Positions 5,701 to 13,124 of a stretch of DNA of 25,348 nt are shown piece by piece. The stretch's first letter is position 1. Each line of letters starts with the position of its first letter. The translations under genes were made by a program, and so were the position numbers. The stretch covers positions 1-25,348 of the IMG/VR virus record IMGVR_UViG_3300035703_000391. One strand, given 5' to 3'. This DNA comes from a virus. The notes beneath the pieces were generated by a model. It worked only from the letters and a program-made list of their open reading frames with translations, was not told where the DNA came from and made no database searches.

Positions 5701-8482
5701 GTCCAACGCGCTTAGCCTTCCCGCCCACCTTCTCAAACTCGGAAGTAAACCCACGCTTGCCAATCTCGCCAGACTTGATTGCAGCCAGCACATCTTCGGC
5801 GCTGTTGTATCCAAGGGCAGCAGAGTTGCGCCCGAACTCCAGGTAGAAGCGAACCTTATTGATCAGCGACAGAGACTTCGGATCCAGTCGCTTGGGGTCC
5901 ACGTTGTTGAGTTGCGCCGCTTTCATAGCGACAGCTTCCTCGTTCAAGGCCTCTTGGATGGCTTGGTCACTCATCCCCTGTGCCTTGTAGATCCGCGTGT
6001 ACTCTTCCTTCTGCTTGTCGTCCAGCAGGTTGGCGTTGAAGTCAGTAGCCAGCAGGTTCCACTCGGCGTCCGTGAACAGACCAGCGGCACGCATGCCGTG
6101 GACGATCTCGTGATCCATCGAGGAGATCATCTCGTCGATAGAGCGGACCCTCCCTTCAGGCGCAGCGGCAATCTGGATAACGCGATTCAGGTACTTACCA
6201 AGGGCAGGGGTCTCGTCGATTTTGCCAACGATCCCAAGAGTGAAGACATCAGACAGACCGCGACGATCAAGGGCGTCCCGCATTTCAGGAGCGATTGTGG
6301 TCTTTGCTTCTTCTGCGTTGAACTCTCGCTGCTGGCTTTCGATGTTCGGGTCTTTGCTGATAGGCAATTGGTATCTAGGTCCAGCCGCACTCTCATTTAA
6401 GTACGTCTTTCCTTCTGATTCAACAATCACACCACGATCAAGCATTTGCTTGAACATGGCGCTAGATGCGTTTCTGTTAGGAATAGCGGTGCTTGTTGGA
6501 TCTTCAGAGACAGATTGAAGCGCGGTGTAGACGGAGTCTTTGTCTACGGGAATCATGCCGCTCTCATCTCTGGAGATGGATTTCATCTCCCGGGTTACGG
6601 ACCTGAAATCGTCCCGGCTGTAGAGGTTCTTGTACTTGTCGAACTCTTTTTCTTCCAAAACCTCTTCAGCGGTTACTGTCTTGCCAGACCCGCTGCTGAT
6701 GAGGGAATCAACCACACCCTTCTTGGTATTAGGAAGCTGACTGTACTGTGTGCCAAAGTTGTTGACCGCAACTCTGTTCTGCAGTTTGTATATCGGGTCT
6801 CCGGCACCCGGGGCAGCAATGTTCGTTTCCGTGCGGACAGCGGCCTCCTCGGCTGCTGCCTTTGTTTGCTTGGCCTGTTTTTCAGCCTGTCTCTGCTTAA
6901 TGAGGCTTGCGCGACTGCGCTCAGCAAGCGCCCCAATCTCATCAGGCGTCATCTGATTAAACAGGGAGGACTGATCTGGGGTCATCTCGCGAACATATTT
7001 GCCAAGAATGTTCCGCTGAAGCGGGGACCATTCCTCAATAGGTTTAACCCGTGGATCAGGAAGATAAGCCGGAAAGGTTGGCAGCGAGGCAATATCCTGT
7101 TCTCTTTGCTTTTCAGCAAATAGCTCCTCGGCCTGCTGGTTTGATAAAGCCTGCTGTTCCCTGAGCTTTTCAATCTGAGCGTAAGCCCCCTCGTCTCCAG
7201 CAGAAAGAAGCGGGACGCCCTGCGGGGATGCCATCCTGGACATCTCCTGCTGAGCTAGGAACATGTCTCTAGCTTGCTCGTTGGAGATCTTCTGTTCCGC
7301 CCTGAGCCGCTCTATCTCTGCGTAAGCCGCTTCATCCGACGGAGGCAGGGCGGGAACGCCTTGCGGAGAAGCGACTTTAGAAAGCGCCTCTTCCGTCGCT
7401 GCCATCTTCTCTCTCTTTGGGCGCATGCCCTCAACAAGAGAGACATCTCCACCGCGAATCTGAACCGCAGTCTCCTCTCCAGCGGGAAGCTCTGGAAGTG
7501 TTTCTACAGAAGCCTTCTCGCGAAGCGCCTTGATATCTCCCTCGAACTTCTTCCTGTTCAGGTAGACATCGCGGTACAGATCAGCGCCGCCCTGAAGCGC
7601 CGCGCCAGCCAAGAAGCCACCCACGGCAGACTCAGTGCTACCTTCAAGTATGCCGCGCTGTTCGTTGTACTGGCGTTCGATGATGTTCTGCAATGCATTC
7701 TGGCTTACTTCAGTGGCAGCTTCGCCAGCGCCAGTTCCAAGCGCCCGTCCAAGGATAGTACCAGCACCCGCATCCATCGCCCTCGTAAATGCACCAGCCT
7801 CAGCGGAGACGGGGATATCACCCAGCACACGCCTCAGCGGAGTATATTTGGCGAGTCCGCTGATGGGTATGTTTTCCAGCAACGCAGTCCCGGCACCAGC
7901 ACCAGCAGCATACAACTGGCGCATCAAGGGATCGATCTGCTCACCCTGAGCTTCCTGCTGCCGCATCCGCTCGACCTGTTCGCCAGCGCCTTGGATGCCA
8001 GACATCGCAGTGCTCAAGTACGGGGCGGCTTTAACCAGCTTCCCAGCGCCACCAAGCACCTTGGCAGCAACTCCAGGAGTAAAGAACGAAGCGATGCCGC
8101 CGATAGTCTGGCCCACCTGAGACGCGCCAGAAGCAGCGGCTTCTTCGCCAACTGCCTGCTTCAACTTCTCTTGGACCCACTCATTAAAGGAAGCGCCAGC
8201 TTCTTCCACTGGGCGGATACCGGTCAAGCCGCCAATGCCTTCAAGGGTAGACCCAATCAGCCCAGAGGCAAGGCCAGCAGGGAGACCAGCAGCAAATCCA
8301 GCGGCCTGCTGCATGGTGGAGGGCTCAGGTTTCTTCTCTTCTTCTCGCGGAGCCTGGACCACAGACGTAGCCATAGACTTCCTGGCTTGCTCTGTTGCGT
8401 ACTTGGAAAGCTCTTGCCCTGTGAGTTCGGCAGGCACCTCCATGTAGCCGTAGCCTCTCAGGTAGATCAGTTTGTTAGCCAT
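2693..8482 (-). CDS. Giant polyvalent virion/ejection protein with zincin motif and LPD38-type region, 1929 aa
   Basis: This is the last and largest gene of the operon. The ATG at 8482 follows AAGGAAGG. Residues 60-300 are Gly/Ala-rich with hydrophobic helices (AAGFAAGLPAGLASGLIG), as in membrane-active ejection proteins. Residues 370-463 hold two 47-residue repeats. A metallopeptidase HExxH motif (DHEIVHGM) sits at 791-795, with Glu848/Glu849 as candidate third ligand. Short winged-helix-like segments lie on either side of it. From about 1100 onward the sequence resembles large polyvalent protein-associated domain 38, with the RNTLRD signature at 1421-1426. The end is coiled coil (about 1860-1929). 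Such proteins are thought to be packaged and delivered with the DNA. Peptidase activity and its target (cell wall, phage or host protein) are inference. Confidence 0.8.
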   Translation of the reverse strand: MANKLIYLRGYGYMEVPAELTGQELSKYATEQARKSMATSVVQAPREEEKKPEPSTMQQAAGFAAGLPAGLASGLIGSTLEGIGGLTGIRPVEEAGASFNEWVQEKLKQAVGEEAAASGASQVGQTIGGIASFFTPGVAAKVLGGAGKLVKAAPYLSTAMSGIQGAGEQVERMRQQEAQGEQIDPLMRQLYAAGAGAGTALLENIPISGLAKYTPLRRVLGDIPVSAEAGAFTRAMDAGAGTILGRALGTGAGEAATEVSQNALQNIIERQYNEQRGILEGSTESAVGGFLAGAALQGGADLYRDVYLNRKKFEGDIKALREKASVETLPELPAGEETAVQIRGGDVSLVEGMRPKREKMAATEEALSKVASPQGVPALPPSDEAAYAEIERLRAEQKISNEQARDMFLAQQEMSRMASPQGVPLLSAGDEGAYAQIEKLREQQALSNQQAEELFAEKQREQDIASLPTFPAYLPDPRVKPIEEWSPLQRNILGKYVREMTPDQSSLFNQMTPDEIGALAERSRASLIKQRQAEKQAKQTKAAAEEAAVRTETNIAAPGAGDPIYKLQNRVAVNNFGTQYSQLPNTKKGVVDSLISSGSGKTVTAEEVLEEKEFDKYKNLYSRDDFRSVTREMKSISRDESGMIPVDKDSVYTALQSVSEDPTSTAIPNRNASSAMFKQMLDRGVIVESEGKTYLNESAAGPRYQLPISKDPNIESQQREFNAEEAKTTIAPEMRDALDRRGLSDVFTLGIVGKIDETPALGKYLNRVIQIAAAPEGRVRSIDEMISSMDHEIVHGMRAAGLFTDAEWNLLATDFNANLLDDKQKEEYTRIYKAQGMSDQAIQEALNEEAVAMKAAQLNNVDPKRLDPKSLSLINKVRFYLEFGRNSAALGYNSAEDVLAAIKSGEIGKRGFTSEFEKVGGKAKRVGRQEISIASEADKSSGAETKVYGEEDEEGVADDKYKQALSGLASKFDRKTPVKSPRQYLIQEMDVAPEDVDAMVKGMIKNKDLVKVGGALYISDKARKGMSTEAPVTPKVTPEPAKPAPAGKLEIAPAGTKRAKQDVLSNPQGPSATKPFFTKRSAKNPLEEASDLIKGNFSSFRQKLVDRYDPVRLMAIEAYSKTGDKKYLSAAEGSYHALLFSDKAQDMALAGLENGGFTTEGSIILAADNEKIAPLKIFQSLREKGKLDAFFNFAYAKRYKALKGGGKDPGGVISEADVEREYKRWENDSDINTAIDNFKAYNDNLVDILRKSGFISAGEAKAWKSAFYIPFYRIPTVMEGDVDTGEVDIPRLSSQITNLSNPKGLTGRDLPVNDAIENVIANTYYVIGTAAKNFAARKVARDGVVTGYMKEIEKPGDAQQGYKVITVREGGAKKHYEVKDALLHDAVAKSGFPVQDVLRGMGWFTEKLRRGTTLSPTFIVRNTLRDAIQSWILGQYGSTLLPPFKEITKGIQMAYQNSPEFKALKSAGISSSGLRKKTLQETAREMRRKIGEEQKGILAQLRDTFNKGIEVLERGSEISEASTRTKVYQDVLAKTGDRAEALFAAMETINFSRKGSSRGLQIGMALLPFFNARIQGMDVFYRTMKGEKMMPNQMSADMKGAAVTRFMYFSALSALYALYMSNHPAWENATDEEKDGNIFLPVDFIPGIKEGTVLKFPIPQELGLVAKMPAERIVTMIMGRSDGGELIDSLQRAVFDTLSFNPIPQVFLPGIEAIANFDFYSQRPIVNQYLASLLPEEQFTEYSTGVAKAAGRAMEETAFPVSPVMVDHLIRGYFGTIGAYSADILGRLIEEGSDAPVPERMRFSEPYLLPVIGPLFKSAEGKKMVEDLYMIDEAAKMAASTLKAYSENGRELSEAKEDELYQLAEIGDEVRPVIEQIRELNRQKRAVQSDTEMSSSEKRDELNEIQKEIVSLAAEVNDLKKQIPIRLRK
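2747..2791 (+). terminator. Terminator-like long inverted repeat after the plus-strand run
   Basis: Twenty nucleotides past the TAA at 2725-2727, AAGGGAGACGA (2747-2757) pairs with TCGTCTCTCTT (2781-2791). The stem is 11 bp with one G-T pair and encloses a 23-nt loop; the 3' side ends in a short T-run (TCTTTTC). It lies inside the 3' end of the convergent minus-strand gene. The long loop and the weak A-T base of the stem reduce confidence. Confidence 0.3.
7094..7375 (-). repeat. Two tandem 47-residue repeats in the giant virion protein
   Basis: Residues 370-416 and 417-463 of the 1929-residue protein are a duplicated 141-bp unit. Both begin ASPQGVP, then share DE-AYA-IE-LR--Q--SN-QA---F---Q. 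The unit resembles short helical SHOCT-like segments (a helix, a small-residue turn, a second helix), which is an inference from pattern only. The DNA copies have diverged at many sites, so the duplication is not recent. Confidence 0.7.
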
Positions 8483-8524
8483 TTGCCTTCCTTGGGTCAG
8501 TGGCGCGACGATGCGCTCTTGTTC

Positions 8525-9766
8525 TTATTGTTCCGCATCAGAGCCGCCAAACATATCAACAACTTCAATCTGACCAATCGTAGGGAAGGCGCTTTGAATG
8601 TTGTCCAGCTGGCGCATCTTCTTTTGGATCTCTTGCTGATAGAAGGACTTGTCTTTGCGGGCGGCGGCTTTCATCATGTTCGTCAGAGTGTTGATCTGAT
8701 TCTGAATGCTGGTAGCCTGGGCCTTTGCCGCATTGAGAGCAGCCGCCCGTGCGGGGTCAACCCTGCCAGCGCCGGATCCACTTCTCGCGCCAGCCATAAT
8801 CCCAGCCCTGCTCAGGTCAGCCGCTCTATTCAGAACCCCTTCTTCCTTCTTGAACTTGATCTCAGCAGCCTGTTGCGCCATCTGGAAAGCCTGCTGCGCT
8901 TCACGAGCCTTAGTCTCGTACTCCATTTGCTTCTGTCTACTTTCAGCATTCTTGGCAGCTTCAAACATGGTACGAGCATTTGCGCCGAGATTGTTGGCAA
9001 TAGTCTGAAGCTGGCCGGAATCCATCTGCATGAGGTTGAACATCATGCCAGCCTTCTTCTCTTGATCCTGCTGGCGCATTCGTTCAAGAGACATCTCTGC
9101 CATCATCGCGGCATTGATATCCTTCTCCCGCTGCTCCTTTGCCGCCTTGTACGTCTGCGACCCAACTCCAATTCCCTGAGCCATAAGGCTGGCTAGGCCA
9201 ACCCGGGGGTCACGATTGCCAGCAATGGCAGCACCAGCGGCAATCAGGGCATCCCCAATGCTTGGCTTCTTTGATTCAGCCGTCTGGCGTTGGCGACGAA
9301 GAAGCTCCTCGTACTTGGAGTAGTCGGGCTTGCCAAGCATCTGCTCAGCGATAGCGCCAAACTCCTGCGGGGTTCTTTCTCCCTGTCGAAATTGCTGCAT
9401 GTACTCGGCGCGATCTGTGATGAGGTCTCCCTCCGCATACCGCGCAACATGCCCACCCTGCGCCATCGCCACAGCCTGAGGAGGCGCTGCCTGCATAATC
9501 CCCTGCGGTGGAGGCTGCTGCGGCGCTCCCTGTTGAGGCTGGCCCTGCTGCATCTGCGGCTGGACCAGATTCTGCGCCACCTGCTGTGCTACAGAAGGCT
9601 GCTGTTGCTGCTGCTGTGCCTTGGCGTACTGCGCCCTCAACTGCTCCCGGCGCTTCATCTCGGCAAGCACCAGATACGGCGGCACCACCACAGGGTTCTG
9701 ACCAGCGGCCAGAAGCTGCTGATCAGAGAGGTTCTTAATGTCGTCTGCTGCTTTTACGAGATTCAT
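8525..9766 (-). CDS. Gln-rich coiled-coil virion protein, probable internal/ejection protein, 413 aa
   Basis: The ATG at 9766 follows CTAAGGTAAGCG. The N-terminus (NLVKAADDIKNLSDQQLL) matches a recurring start in proteins of uncultured aquatic podoviruses. A poly-Gln/Pro linker follows (residues about 50-98, including six consecutive Gln). A MAQGGHVARYAEG motif begins at residue 101. An Ala/Gly-rich helical segment follows (GDALIAAGAAIAGNRDPRVG), and then long coiled coils rich in Ala, Gln, Met, Glu and Lys to about residue 390. No enzymatic motif is seen. Its place between two larger proteins of similar character suggests a co-packaged internal virion protein. A role in the tail tube is an alternative. 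Confidence 0.7.
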   Translation of the reverse strand: MNLVKAADDIKNLSDQQLLAAGQNPVVVPPYLVLAEMKRREQLRAQYAKAQQQQQQPSVAQQVAQNLVQPQMQQGQPQQGAPQQPPPQGIMQAAPPQAVAMAQGGHVARYAEGDLITDRAEYMQQFRQGERTPQEFGAIAEQMLGKPDYSKYEELLRRQRQTAESKKPSIGDALIAAGAAIAGNRDPRVGLASLMAQGIGVGSQTYKAAKEQREKDINAAMMAEMSLERMRQQDQEKKAGMMFNLMQMDSGQLQTIANNLGANARTMFEAAKNAESRQKQMEYETKAREAQQAFQMAQQAAEIKFKKEEGVLNRAADLSRAGIMAGARSGSGAGRVDPARAAALNAAKAQATSIQNQINTLTNMMKAAARKDKSFYQQEIQKKMRQLDNIQSAFPTIGQIEVVDMFGGSDAEQ

Positions 9767-9789
9767 CGCTTACCTTAGGTGTTGATATT

Positions 9790-12700
9790 TTAGGTGTTAC
9801 CGGAAGAACCCCGGCTGGTCAGGTAGTTGGACAGCAAGCCTGCGCCAGAAGTCAGCAAGCCAGTCAGCCCACCAGCACTAGGCCGCTGGAACTGGACTCC
9901 TTCGTACTGCATCCCGACAGGCACACCAGACAGGATACCCTGCAAGAAGTTCATCTGCTGATACGGGAAGTTCTGCTGGTTGATGAAGTCCTGATACGCA
10001 AGATCCAGAGCCTGCTGCGTTCTGACATCAACAGCGCCACCACCCTGCTGAAGAGCCGCCAGACGCTGAAGTTCAAGCTGCTGCGCCAGCGCCGGGATAT
10101 TCATCATCGTCCCACCTAAGCCAGCCAGACCAGCAGCGCCAGACTGGACCTGGCCGAGAGCGGCCAACTTGTTCTGGAATTCCTGCTGACGACGAGCTTG
10201 CTGTTCAGCGGAAGCCTGCTTGATAGCGTCAAGCTGCATCTGCCACGTTGCAATGTCTCCAGCCTGAGAAGCCTTCGCTGCCTCCAGCCCAGCCTGAGTG
10301 CCGAGTTGCTGAGTGCCGAGAGCAGCTTGCAGATTCGCCTGACCAGCGGTGAGGCCAGCCTGCTGATTCGCCATCTGCGCTTCAAGAGCGGCGCGAAGGT
10401 TGGCCTGCTGAGAGGCGAGAGACGCAGCCCGATCACGCTCAAACTGAGCCTGAGCGGACTCGTAAGACTTCTGCAAACCAGTCGCTTCGATATCACCCAA
10501 CTGGCGCTGGAGAGCCTCTTCAGCCATGCCCTCTTGAATCGCCTGCCGAGAACCACCGAAAGCACCTGCGCGTACAGCGGCAGCAGATCGAGCAGCACGT
10601 TGCATATTGGACTGCCGGATAGCTTCACGCTTTTGGGCGTCCATTACTGCCTGCTGATAAGGAGACATGTACTTCTCAGCGGTAGGCGCTCCGAACTCGC
10701 CAACCTCAGTACGACCAGCCGTCACGCCGCCGGGAGCCTGGATCGTCGGCGCGGTAAGCGGGGAGACAGAGATAGGAGCCTGGAATCCCATCTTCTGAAT
10801 CTGCGGCATCAGGCCCATCAGGTAGCTCTGCTGCTCTTGCTGTTGAGCCGCCTCAGGGCCAAGGCCAACCTGCTTCAGAAGGTCGAGACCAGATCCGGCA
10901 CCAACCCCAGCAATGTCTGTCGCCCAGTTAATGTTCGATAGACCCTTGCCGAAATCAGTGTTGGGGTCAACCGCTGTATAGCTGTAAGTAGGCTCTCCTC
11001 CAGCTCCGGGTACATCAAACTTCTTGAAGACGCTAGGCAGGCTCTCAAGCCCTGAAAGCGCCCCAGATGTCATTCTGCTGGAAGTGAACCCAACCCCAGG
11101 CGTGTACTGCCCGAAGTCCTGACCGAAGCCCATAATACGCTGACCACCGTACACCGGAGGCGGGTTGAACAGGTTTTGCGAGGGGACATTCGGGTTAACA
11201 GACCCAAACAAGGAAGCAACACCGCTGGATCCACCGAAGCCGCCAGCACTGGGCGTCTGCGCCGTGCCAAACCCAAGGATGTTCGGGCCAGTAAAAGGAG
11301 TTCCAGTCTGCGCCGTGCCAGTTCCAGTTCCGGTCGGGCCAAAGCCACCACCATCCACCTTGCGGATAGCGCCACCCTTGCGGTAGTTCTTCACCTTGCC
11401 GTCTTCGCCAATCTCAAACTGAGCGAGAGAACCACCAGCGGCGTAGCCCTTCTCGTAGCGGAAGTCATCCTCTTCCCGACCGCGAGGAGCGTTAGAAACG
11501 GTCCCTTTATTGAGAGCAGAGTAGAACCCACCTAAATCAGGCTGAGAGGAGAAGTCAAAGGTAGGCGCAGCAAAGGGAGTAGACTTCGTGTCTAAGATAA
11601 ACGACTTCCCAACATCGGCGCTTCCAGATCCACCACCCCTAGCCCCAGAGGTATCGGAACCTCTTGCGGCTGGAGTTGATCCTCCCTTGTCTGCGGGAAA
11701 CCCACTTCCACCTCTAGCACCAGAGACATCAGCGCCTCTGCCAGCAGGGGTGGCCTCATCCCCCTTGACCACGACTGGCTTTGCAGGCTCCTTTGTGCGG
11801 TCGATAATCCCGTCACCCCTCTCTCTCGGAGTGGGAGTTGCGGCTGGGGGTGGCGTATTGGCCTGCCCAACCGGAGAGACATTCGCGCCAGAGGCATACG
11901 CCGCAGTGTTCTGTCGAATCAGGTTGTCAATCGTAGACGTACTCCCACCACTACGAGCGACTTCATCGCGAAGGCCAGAAAGAGCCAGCGACATCTCGCT
12001 AGGAGTTCTGGCGCGAGTGACGCCGTCAACCGTAATGGGACCAAGCGCCTGTTGAACCAACCCAGCATTCAACGCATCCTGACCACCGAAACTGATCAGG
12101 TTCTGCGGGGGAGGAGCGACAGGACCAAGGACATTCGTTCTCGCAGCAGACCCACCCAGAAGAGAGGCGAGACCTCTAGTCTGTTCGTCAGTCGCGTACT
12201 GCGCCGGGTTGTACCCGCCAGCACCGCGATTCTCCGGGGTAGTCCCGGCGAGTCCAGCTACCGTCTGCGGAAGAACCTGAGCGGATGCCCCGACTCCAGG
12301 AGTGACGCCAGTGCGCCCAGTACCAGGACTAGCGACACCAGCACCGACCCCAGCAGGGCGACTAGGAGTAATGCCAGGAACAGTCGGATTGATTCTAGGA
12401 CCACTTGTTCCTCCGGCAGTAGGACCAGGGGTGTAAAGAACGGGAGGAGGAGCGTATGTCCCAACGCCAGTCCCAATGTTCGTGCCAGCGGACCAGCTAG
12501 AAGTCGGCGCTCCAGGCAGGGTATTCCCAAATGGGCCAGTTCTCCCTGGATACGTCACGCCACCGGAGAGAGATTTGCTGATAATGTCAGCGAGATCCTC
12601 TGCCTTGATCGCGTCTTCGGAAAGAGCAATCGGCCCAGCCTGCCGGATCTTCTCATAGCGTTCAGCGATCTCTCGCGCCAAGCTACCACCGTTGTCCATC

Positions 12701-13107
12701 TTTGCCAGAGCGCCACCTTCAGCCATCGAGGTAACGATCTGCTTGTACTTCTCGGGAACCCAGGTGCGCGTCTTCTCATCCCACACCATCCCGAGCAGTC
12801 TAGGATTGCTTTGAGCCAAAGCGCCAGCAATGCCTCTCTTTTCTGTCTCAGCGGGAGCGGCAACGTCAGTTCGCGTATCCGGCCCACCAGCAGTAGTGCC
12901 GCCAGGAGTAGCAGCGGGAGGCGGCGTGGACCCAGCACCACCGCCCTGCGTAGTCGCATTCCAGAACGTGGCATTCGGAAGGTACTGGCGCATGTAGTCA
13001 GGGGTGAATACAGCGCCAAACGCAGCATTAAGGAGTGCGTTCCTGTAAGGTTTAATCCACTCAGGAACATCCTGAATTTGAACTTGTGAATTTAGAGGTT
13101 CAGCCAT
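9790..13107 (-). CDS. Large Gly/Pro-rich virion protein with helical C-terminus, 1105 aa
   Basis: The ATG at 13107 has a perfect site (AAGGAGA, 6-nt spacer). The start region (VPEWIKPYRNALLNAAFGAV) is followed by about 600 residues that are low-complexity in Gly, Pro, Thr and Ala and probably disordered. The GG motifs are MAEGGALAKM at 128 and YAAGGSLAQF at 555. From residue 814 (MSPYQQAVMDAQKREAIRQ) the protein becomes a long Ala/Gln-rich helical region containing AFGGSRQ (849-855). This pattern recurs in large structural proteins of aquatic podoviruses. The C-terminus is Gly/Leu-rich. It is probably an internal core/ejection protein; no catalytic residues are visible. The assignment rests on pattern and position, not on a named domain. 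Confidence 0.75.
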   Translation of the reverse strand: MAEPLNSQVQIQDVPEWIKPYRNALLNAAFGAVFTPDYMRQYLPNATFWNATTQGGGAGSTPPPAATPGGTTAGGPDTRTDVAAPAETEKRGIAGALAQSNPRLLGMVWDEKTRTWVPEKYKQIVTSMAEGGALAKMDNGGSLAREIAERYEKIRQAGPIALSEDAIKAEDLADIISKSLSGGVTYPGRTGPFGNTLPGAPTSSWSAGTNIGTGVGTYAPPPVLYTPGPTAGGTSGPRINPTVPGITPSRPAGVGAGVASPGTGRTGVTPGVGASAQVLPQTVAGLAGTTPENRGAGGYNPAQYATDEQTRGLASLLGGSAARTNVLGPVAPPPQNLISFGGQDALNAGLVQQALGPITVDGVTRARTPSEMSLALSGLRDEVARSGGSTSTIDNLIRQNTAAYASGANVSPVGQANTPPPAATPTPRERGDGIIDRTKEPAKPVVVKGDEATPAGRGADVSGARGGSGFPADKGGSTPAARGSDTSGARGGGSGSADVGKSFILDTKSTPFAAPTFDFSSQPDLGGFYSALNKGTVSNAPRGREEDDFRYEKGYAAGGSLAQFEIGEDGKVKNYRKGGAIRKVDGGGFGPTGTGTGTAQTGTPFTGPNILGFGTAQTPSAGGFGGSSGVASLFGSVNPNVPSQNLFNPPPVYGGQRIMGFGQDFGQYTPGVGFTSSRMTSGALSGLESLPSVFKKFDVPGAGGEPTYSYTAVDPNTDFGKGLSNINWATDIAGVGAGSGLDLLKQVGLGPEAAQQQEQQSYLMGLMPQIQKMGFQAPISVSPLTAPTIQAPGGVTAGRTEVGEFGAPTAEKYMSPYQQAVMDAQKREAIRQSNMQRAARSAAAVRAGAFGGSRQAIQEGMAEEALQRQLGDIEATGLQKSYESAQAQFERDRAASLASQQANLRAALEAQMANQQAGLTAGQANLQAALGTQQLGTQAGLEAAKASQAGDIATWQMQLDAIKQASAEQQARRQQEFQNKLAALGQVQSGAAGLAGLGGTMMNIPALAQQLELQRLAALQQGGGAVDVRTQQALDLAYQDFINQQNFPYQQMNFLQGILSGVPVGMQYEGVQFQRPSAGGLTGLLTSGAGLLSNYLTSRGSSGNT
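11602..11751 (-). repeat. Imperfect 25-residue tandem repeat (Gly/Ser/Arg-rich linker)
   Basis: Residues about 453-502 of the 1105-residue protein hold two copies of a unit of the form TPA-RG-D-SGARGG-SG--AD-G-S. The start positions at 11751 and 11676 give a 75-bp period. It is a flexible linker-type repeat with no cysteine or aromatic residues. Confidence 0.6.
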
Positions 13108-13124
13108 TACAAATCTCCTTAATA

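Noticed and set aside
5279-6400. Open frame of 373 codons on the plus strand
   Set aside because: It lies wholly inside the minus-strand gene and overlaps its HExxH-encoding region; composition is that of a shadow frame and no motif is seen.
7274-9196. Long open frame of 640 codons on the plus strand, antisense to the giant virion protein and its neighbour
   Set aside because: It spans two well-supported minus-strand genes, is Leu/Arg/Ser-rich as expected for a mirror frame of Ala/Gln/Glu-rich coding sequence, and has no convincing ribosome site or domain.
9597-9625. CAG/CTG-rich run considered as a microsatellite
   Set aside because: It encodes a six-Gln stretch in a generally Gln-rich linker; the run is short and interrupted.
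9775-9798. Nine-base direct repeat TTAGGTGTT twice, 15 bp apart, between the 1105- and 413-residue genes
   Set aside because: It is short and partly coding; it may be chance or a small duplication and no function can be supported.
12052-13089. Open frame of 345 codons on the plus strand opposite the 1105-residue gene
   Set aside because: Arg/Ser/Pro-rich mirror of Gly/Pro/Thr-rich coding sequence; the minus-strand gene has a perfect ribosome site and a known C-terminal pattern.
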